DNA of 64,000 nt from T3Sed10-241 sp036751905 (GTDB lineage: Bacteria > Bacteroidota > Bacteroidia > Flavobacteriales_D > Cryomorphaceae): the NCBI GenBank assembly GCA_036751905.1, contig DAIOTP010000001.1, forward strand, positions 38,294 to 102,293, written 5' to 3'. A model generated the notes under the pieces. The model made no database searches. It saw only the letters and a program-made list of their open reading frames with translations, and was not told the DNA's origin. This document shows positions 60,437 through 64,000 of the stretch, in pieces. Made by a program: the position numbers and the translations under genes. The number at the start of each line of letters is the position of its first letter. Position 1 is the stretch's first letter.

Positions 60437-61733
60437 GCCCGAAATTGCTGTGTACTGGATGAGGCGTGACCTGCGTCTGGAAGACAACGTTGCCATGCAC
60501 CACGCTTTAACAAGCGGTTTGCCCGTGTTACCTCTTTTCATTTTTGACCGTGACATCCTCGACAAATTAGAAGACCCTAAGGATGCCCGGGTTCAGTTTT
60601 TGCATCTTGAGCTGCAGGCCATCAAAAAACAGCTGGTTCATGCCGGCGGCAACATCCTCGTGCGTTACGGCAGGCCTGAGGAGGTATGGCGAGACCTGCT
60701 CAATGAATACCATGTGGGCGCAGTGTACACCAACCGCGATTACGAGCCCTACGCCCGGCAGAGGGATGAGCTTATTGAAAACCTGCTCCGTGAAGCGGGA
60801 GTAGCCTTCCATACCTACAAAGACCACGTGATCTTTGAGAAAAATGACATCGTAAAAGACGACGGGCAACCCTACGTGGTGTATACCCCATTCAGCAAAA
60901 AATGGCTCGTCAAATTCTCCGAAAAGGACCTCGCACCATTTCCCTGTAAAGCGCATTTCAAGGCATTGTTCAAGGTCGATGTAGATGATATTCCAAGTCT
61001 TGGTGATATGGGCTTTGAGGGCTTTCCTTTTGAATATCCATCCCGAGCGCTCGACACTGAAGTGGTAAAGCACTACGGCGACTTGCGCGACTATCCTGCA
61101 AAAAAAGGAACCAGCCGCATATCCATGCATCTGCGTTTTGGCACCATCAGCATCAGGGAGGTAACCCGTATCGCCCAAAGCCACAGCGCAAGCTGGCTCA
61201 ATGAGCTCATATGGCGCAACTTCTATCAAGTAATCATATGGCACTTCCCCGATTCGGCCGAAAAGGCATTCAAACCTGCATATGACCGCATCCCCTGGCG
61301 CAATGACAGGGAACACTTCGATGCCTGGTGCGCAGGACGCACAGGATACCCTATAGTCGATGCTGGAATGCGCGAACTCAACTCCACTGGCTTTATGCAC
61401 AACAGGGTGCGGATGGTGGTGGCAAGCTTTCTCACCAAACACTTGCTTATAGACTGGCGCTGGGGAGAAGCTTATTTCGCCAAAAAACTGCTCGACTTTG
61501 AACTGGCTTCCAACAATGGTGGCTGGCAGTGGGCTGCGGGCAGTGGTTGTGATGCTGCCCCATACTTTAGGGTGTTCAACCCAGCTTCACAAACGGATAA
61601 ATTTGACCCTGATCATAAATACATCCGCAAATGGGTTCCCGAATACCGTGACTCCAGGTATCCAAAACCCATTGTGGAGCATAAAATGGCGCGTGAAAGG
61701 GCCATTCAGACCTATAAAGAGGCCCTTCAATAA
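60429..61733 (+). CDS. Deoxyribodipyrimidine photolyase (cryptochrome/photolyase family, class I type)
   Basis: The 434-residue enzyme repairs UV-made pyrimidine dimers with blue light, using FADH-. The N-terminal alpha/beta antenna domain begins AVYWMRRDLRLEDN. The helical FAD domain has TSRISMHLRFGTISIREV, WLNELIWRNFYQ, YPIVDAGMRELNSTGFMHNR, the region around LASNNGGWQWAAGSGCDAAP, and YIRKWVPE. Conserved tryptophans suitable for the electron-transfer chain are present. ATG 60429 is chosen because the fold starts directly after it; the open frame reaches 60312 inside the flavin reductase gene. CPD or 6-4 specificity and the antenna cofactor are not settled by sequence alone. Confidence 0.93.
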   Translation: MTKPEIAVYWMRRDLRLEDNVAMHHALTSGLPVLPLFIFDRDILDKLEDPKDARVQFLHLELQAIKKQLVHAGGNILVRYGRPEEVWRDLLNEYHVGAVYTNRDYEPYARQRDELIENLLREAGVAFHTYKDHVIFEKNDIVKDDGQPYVVYTPFSKKWLVKFSEKDLAPFPCKAHFKALFKVDVDDIPSLGDMGFEGFPFEYPSRALDTEVVKHYGDLRDYPAKKGTSRISMHLRFGTISIREVTRIAQSHSASWLNELIWRNFYQVIIWHFPDSAEKAFKPAYDRIPWRNDREHFDAWCAGRTGYPIVDAGMRELNSTGFMHNRVRMVVASFLTKHLLIDWRWGEAYFAKKLLDFELASNNGGWQWAAGSGCDAAPYFRVFNPASQTDKFDPDHKYIRKWVPEYRDSRYPKPIVEHKMARERAIQTYKEALQ

Positions 61734-61804
61734 ATTCGTTTCAGGCAATTTTTATAATTACCACGATCCTTCTTGGGCTTATATAGCTTGTTAATTGGTT
61801 GTTG

Positions 61805-61823
61805 CAGAGCTCTGATAGCTCTG
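61805..61823 (+). terminator. Weak stem-loop after the photolyase gene
   Basis: CAGAGCT-CTGAT-AGCTCTG is a 7-bp stem with a 5-base loop, about 70 bases after the photolyase stop, followed by GGTTCTT. Without a real T run it is only a possible terminator. No consensus -7 box was found between it and the FAS1 gene. Confidence 0.3.
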
Positions 61824-61974
61824 GGTTCTTAGGCATGTTCTCATTTTTTAACCGATTTTCACAGATCACAAGTAGGGTGTAAGCGGTTAAGGGTGTATTA
61901 CGAATGAATCGATTCCTTAGCCTACTCTACTATTCTAATCGATCAAAGGGCTTTTCAACCTAAATCCTTATTCA

Positions 61975-64000
61975 ATGAAAAAGCTCTTTTACTTACTTCT
62001 CAGCCTTGTTGTGCTGAGCCCTACGCTAAAGGCCCAGACTATCTCAGAACTGGTAGCCGGAAATCCCAACTTCACAACCCTCAATACGGCATTACAAGCT
62101 ACAGAACTTGACGATGTACTTGCGGGTGAAGGTCCCTTTACGCTGTTCGCACCCACAAACGCCGCTTTTAACGTGCTACAGCCAAATTTGCTCAACGCGA
62201 TGTTAACCCATCCTGAGGGGGTGCTCACCGACTTATTGTTAACCCATGTGGTGCCTGGCACTTTCGCCGCAGCTGATCTTCCGGCAGGCACCGAATTGAC
62301 TTCTGTCTTCGGTCAGCCATTGACGATTTCGACAACGGGAGGCGGCACCTTTGTAAATTCTGTTCAAATTGTTGTAACCGACATTGTTGCCAGCAATGGT
62401 ATTGTGCACGTAATTAGCACGCCCATCTCGCCCCAAACAACCGACATTTTTGACGTTGTTTCTGAGAGTGATGTTCACACTACCCTCGAAATAGCCCTGA
62501 TCGAAGCCCAGCTCAATTCACCGGGTGTTCTGGTGGCGCCAACATTCTCACTGCAAGCCAGCAATTATACCCTCTTCGCTCCAACCGACGAGGCATTCGA
62601 TGCCTTACCCGAAGGAGTGTTGGATGCGCTGCTTGCCGATCCATTTGGAGCTTTGAGCGATGTATTGTTGAACCACGTGGTGACGGGAAATGTGTTGTCC
62701 TCTAATCTGAGCGATGGTCAAGTTGTGGGCACATTGGGATTGGATTCATGGGAAATCCAAATCACCCCCGACGGGGTATTTATTGGCAATGCTGAAATAA
62801 CGGTCACTGATATAGTCACTATCAACGGCATTGTCCATGTGATTGATGCTGTGCTGGCTGTACAAGAAGAACTGCCAACCATTTTCGACATTGTGGAAAG
62901 CAGCGAGGTGCACAATACCCTCGAAGCAGCGCTTTTGGCCGCTGAGCTCGATGGAGTGCTTGCAGGTGAAGGAAGCTTTACCCTCTTTGCCCCTACCGAT
63001 GAGGCGTTTGCTAACCTTCCGGCAAATTTGGTCAATGCACTGCTTACCGACCCCAGCGGGGTACTTACCGACATCCTGCTCTACCACGTGGTTGGCGCGG
63101 CAGCATTTGCTCCAGAACTGAGCGACGGGCAGGAAATTGCTACACTTTTCGACGATCAAAACGTTGTTGTGACAATTGAAAGTGGCAATGTATTCATCAA
63201 TGGTGCACAGGTCATTGTTGCTGACATCGAAGCTTCGAATGGGGTGGTGCACGTGATCGATGCGGTGCTCATTCCCGAAACTACCACCATCCTTGATGTA
63301 GTGGTTGGTGATACTGACTTCAGCACCCTGGCCACTGCACTGACTGAAGCCAACTTGGCCTCCATCTTTGGTGAGCCCGGAGCTTACACCGTGTTTGCTC
63401 CTACCAATGCCGCTTTCGATGCCCTCCCTGACGGATTGCTCGAGGCGCTTTTGGCTGAGCCTGAAGGCGACCTTACCCAAATTTTGCTCTACCACGTGGT
63501 GGATGGCATAGCCCTCTCGACCGACCTGAGCAATGGGCAAGAAATTGTTACCCTGCAAGGCCAATCTGTGACCGTGACCATCAATGGCGATGCCGTATTT
63601 ATTGACGATGCGCAAGTAGTGATTGCCAATGTGGTAACCATCAATGGTGTAATTCACGTGATTGACGCTGTACTTACCCCAGCTTCAGAAGAACTGCCTA
63701 CCATTTTCGACATTGTGGAAAGCAGCGAAGTGCACAACACCCTTGAAGCAGCACTGCTGGCTGCCGAACTCGATGGTGTACTTGCAGGTGAAGGAAGCTT
63801 TACACTCTTTGCCCCTACCGATGAAGCTTTTGCTAACCTTCCGGCAAATTTGGTCAATGCACTGCTTACAGACCCCAGCGGGGTACTTACTGACATCTTG
63901 CTCTACCATGTAGTTGGTTCGGCTGCCTTTGGCCCCGATCTGAGTGACGGGCAGGAAATTGCTACACTTTTCGACGATCAAAACGTTGTTGTGACAATTG
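61975..64000 (+). CDS. Secreted multi-fasciclin (FAS1) protein, 3' end outside window
   Basis: The frame stays open to the window end (675 residues seen). A signal peptide (KKLFYLLLSLVVLSPTLKAQ) is followed by tandem FAS1 domains starting at about residues 22, 155, 298, 435 and 571; the fifth is cut. Each has the FAS1 hallmarks: FTLFAPTNAAF or FTLFAPTDEAF, LLYHVV, and GVVHVIDAVL-type ends. FAS1 proteins mediate adhesion or matrix contact at the surface. Domains three and five are nearly identical in protein and partly in DNA. It may end with a sorting domain beyond the window. Confidence 0.93.
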   Translation, partial: MKKLFYLLLSLVVLSPTLKAQTISELVAGNPNFTTLNTALQATELDDVLAGEGPFTLFAPTNAAFNVLQPNLLNAMLTHPEGVLTDLLLTHVVPGTFAAADLPAGTELTSVFGQPLTISTTGGGTFVNSVQIVVTDIVASNGIVHVISTPISPQTTDIFDVVSESDVHTTLEIALIEAQLNSPGVLVAPTFSLQASNYTLFAPTDEAFDALPEGVLDALLADPFGALSDVLLNHVVTGNVLSSNLSDGQVVGTLGLDSWEIQITPDGVFIGNAEITVTDIVTINGIVHVIDAVLAVQEELPTIFDIVESSEVHNTLEAALLAAELDGVLAGEGSFTLFAPTDEAFANLPANLVNALLTDPSGVLTDILLYHVVGAAAFAPELSDGQEIATLFDDQNVVVTIESGNVFINGAQVIVADIEASNGVVHVIDAVLIPETTTILDVVVGDTDFSTLATALTEANLASIFGEPGAYTVFAPTNAAFDALPDGLLEALLAEPEGDLTQILLYHVVDGIALSTDLSNGQEIVTLQGQSVTVTINGDAVFIDDAQVVIANVVTINGVIHVIDAVLTPASEELPTIFDIVESSEVHNTLEAALLAAELDGVLAGEGSFTLFAPTDEAFANLPANLVNALLTDPSGVLTDILLYHVVGSAAFGPDLSDGQEIATLFDDQNVVVTI
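62866..63178 (+). repeat. Intragenic repeat copy 1 in the FAS1 gene
   Basis: This 313-base segment encodes FAS1 domain three and is closely similar to 63688-64000 (offset 822 bases, 274 codons). The last 55 bases (63124-63178) match 63946-64000 exactly, while upstream differences are mostly at third codon positions. Confidence 0.9.
63688..64000 (+). repeat. Intragenic repeat copy 2 in the FAS1 gene (cut by window end)
   Basis: Second copy of the FAS1 repeat that starts at 62866. The identical 55-base tail runs to the last base of the window, so the repeat probably continues beyond it. Confidence 0.9.

Noticed and set aside
62746..63657. 303-residue open frame on the minus strand
   Set aside because: It is antisense to the FAS1 repeats, and its length follows from the repeated codon pattern of the plus-strand gene. 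The product has no recognisable domain, and the plus strand has a signal peptide and five clear FAS1 domains.
1..64000. Mobile elements, CRISPR arrays, rRNA and additional tRNAs
   Set aside because: No transposase or integrase frame, no regularly spaced repeats, and no further cloverleaf were seen. The only long repeat found is inside the FAS1 gene.

Overview
The window is about 64 kb of one chromosome from a member of the Bacteroidota. Several things in the sequence point there. At least eighteen copies of the TAnnTTTG -7 promoter box sit upstream of genes. Two large proteins carry a gliding-motility/type IX secretion (T9SS type B) C-terminal domain. There is a Lacal_2735-type small protein, a FISUMP-domain lipoprotein, and the gene order pdxA, DUF177, rpmF, fabH, accB, accC. 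Base composition is mixed (roughly half GC) and looks even throughout. I saw no insertion sequence, prophage, CRISPR array, rRNA or obvious island border. A placement near Flavobacteriales/Cryomorphaceae-like lineages is a guess from gene content only.

Layout. 1-2.1 kb: the 3' part of an RND efflux pump gene. 2.4-14.6 kb: mostly minus-strand housekeeping genes (lipB, a phosphoglucose/phosphomannose isomerase, gatC; then histidine kinase-hemW-cyclase; an AsmA-like protein; a pseudouridine synthase; yraN; an LD-carboxypeptidase), with two plus-strand secreted proteins. 14.7-20.6 kb: metG, tRNA-Arg(CCU), a glycosyltransferase and acetyltransferase pair, and membrane or secreted proteins. 20.6-24 kb: a response regulator and a multi-PAS/GAF histidine kinase. 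24-33.9 kb: an ABC-F protein, a HEAT-repeat cyclophilin lipoprotein with cvpA, uvrC, an OmpA-like lipoprotein and trpS. 33.9-40.3 kb: pgk, then a fatty-acid synthesis and ribosomal cluster (accC, accB, fabH, rpmF, DUF177) and pdxA. 40.5-48.2 kb: two T9SS type B surface proteins flanking ribE and metF. 48.5-53.2 kb: lepA with a clear terminator, then an ECF sigma factor, a membrane-anchored putative anti-sigma factor and an outer-membrane beta-barrel. 53.2-61.7 kb: a light-response and pigment block. 62-64 kb: a secreted tandem fasciclin (FAS1) protein cut by the window end.

The most interesting region is 53.2-61.7 kb. A MerR-family regulator with a complete cobalamin-binding signature (Wx9EH in the cap, ExHxxG in the Rossmann domain, as in the CarH/LitR B12 photoreceptors) is followed on the same strand by an ECF sigma factor, phytoene desaturase, phytoene synthase and IPP isomerase. 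Next come a PTPS-type pterin synthase, GTP cyclohydrolase I, a 55-residue Lacal_2735-like protein, an SDR lacking its catalytic tyrosine, a flavin reductase and a DNA photolyase. Most junctions are overlapping or only a few bases long. The regulator and sigma genes share an unusual extended promoter core, CGTAnnTTTGTTCA. I infer a B12-light-sensing circuit driving carotenoids, reduced pterins and flavins, and photorepair. This resembles in logic the LitR/LitS arrangement of actinobacteria, but with a pterin branch that recalls tetrahydrobiopterin synthesis.

Start codons. TTG and GTG starts are common here (metG, the YihY-family gene, the T9SS gene at 40.5 kb and the PTPS gene use TTG; lipB, uvrC and metF use GTG). 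In lepA, uvrC and gatC the promoter box lies only 4-5 bases before the start codon, which suggests leaderless transcripts. Intergenic stretches approaching 300 bases are 2130-2427, where I see nothing convincing, and 35088-35379, which holds the pgk promoter and otherwise nothing I recognise.
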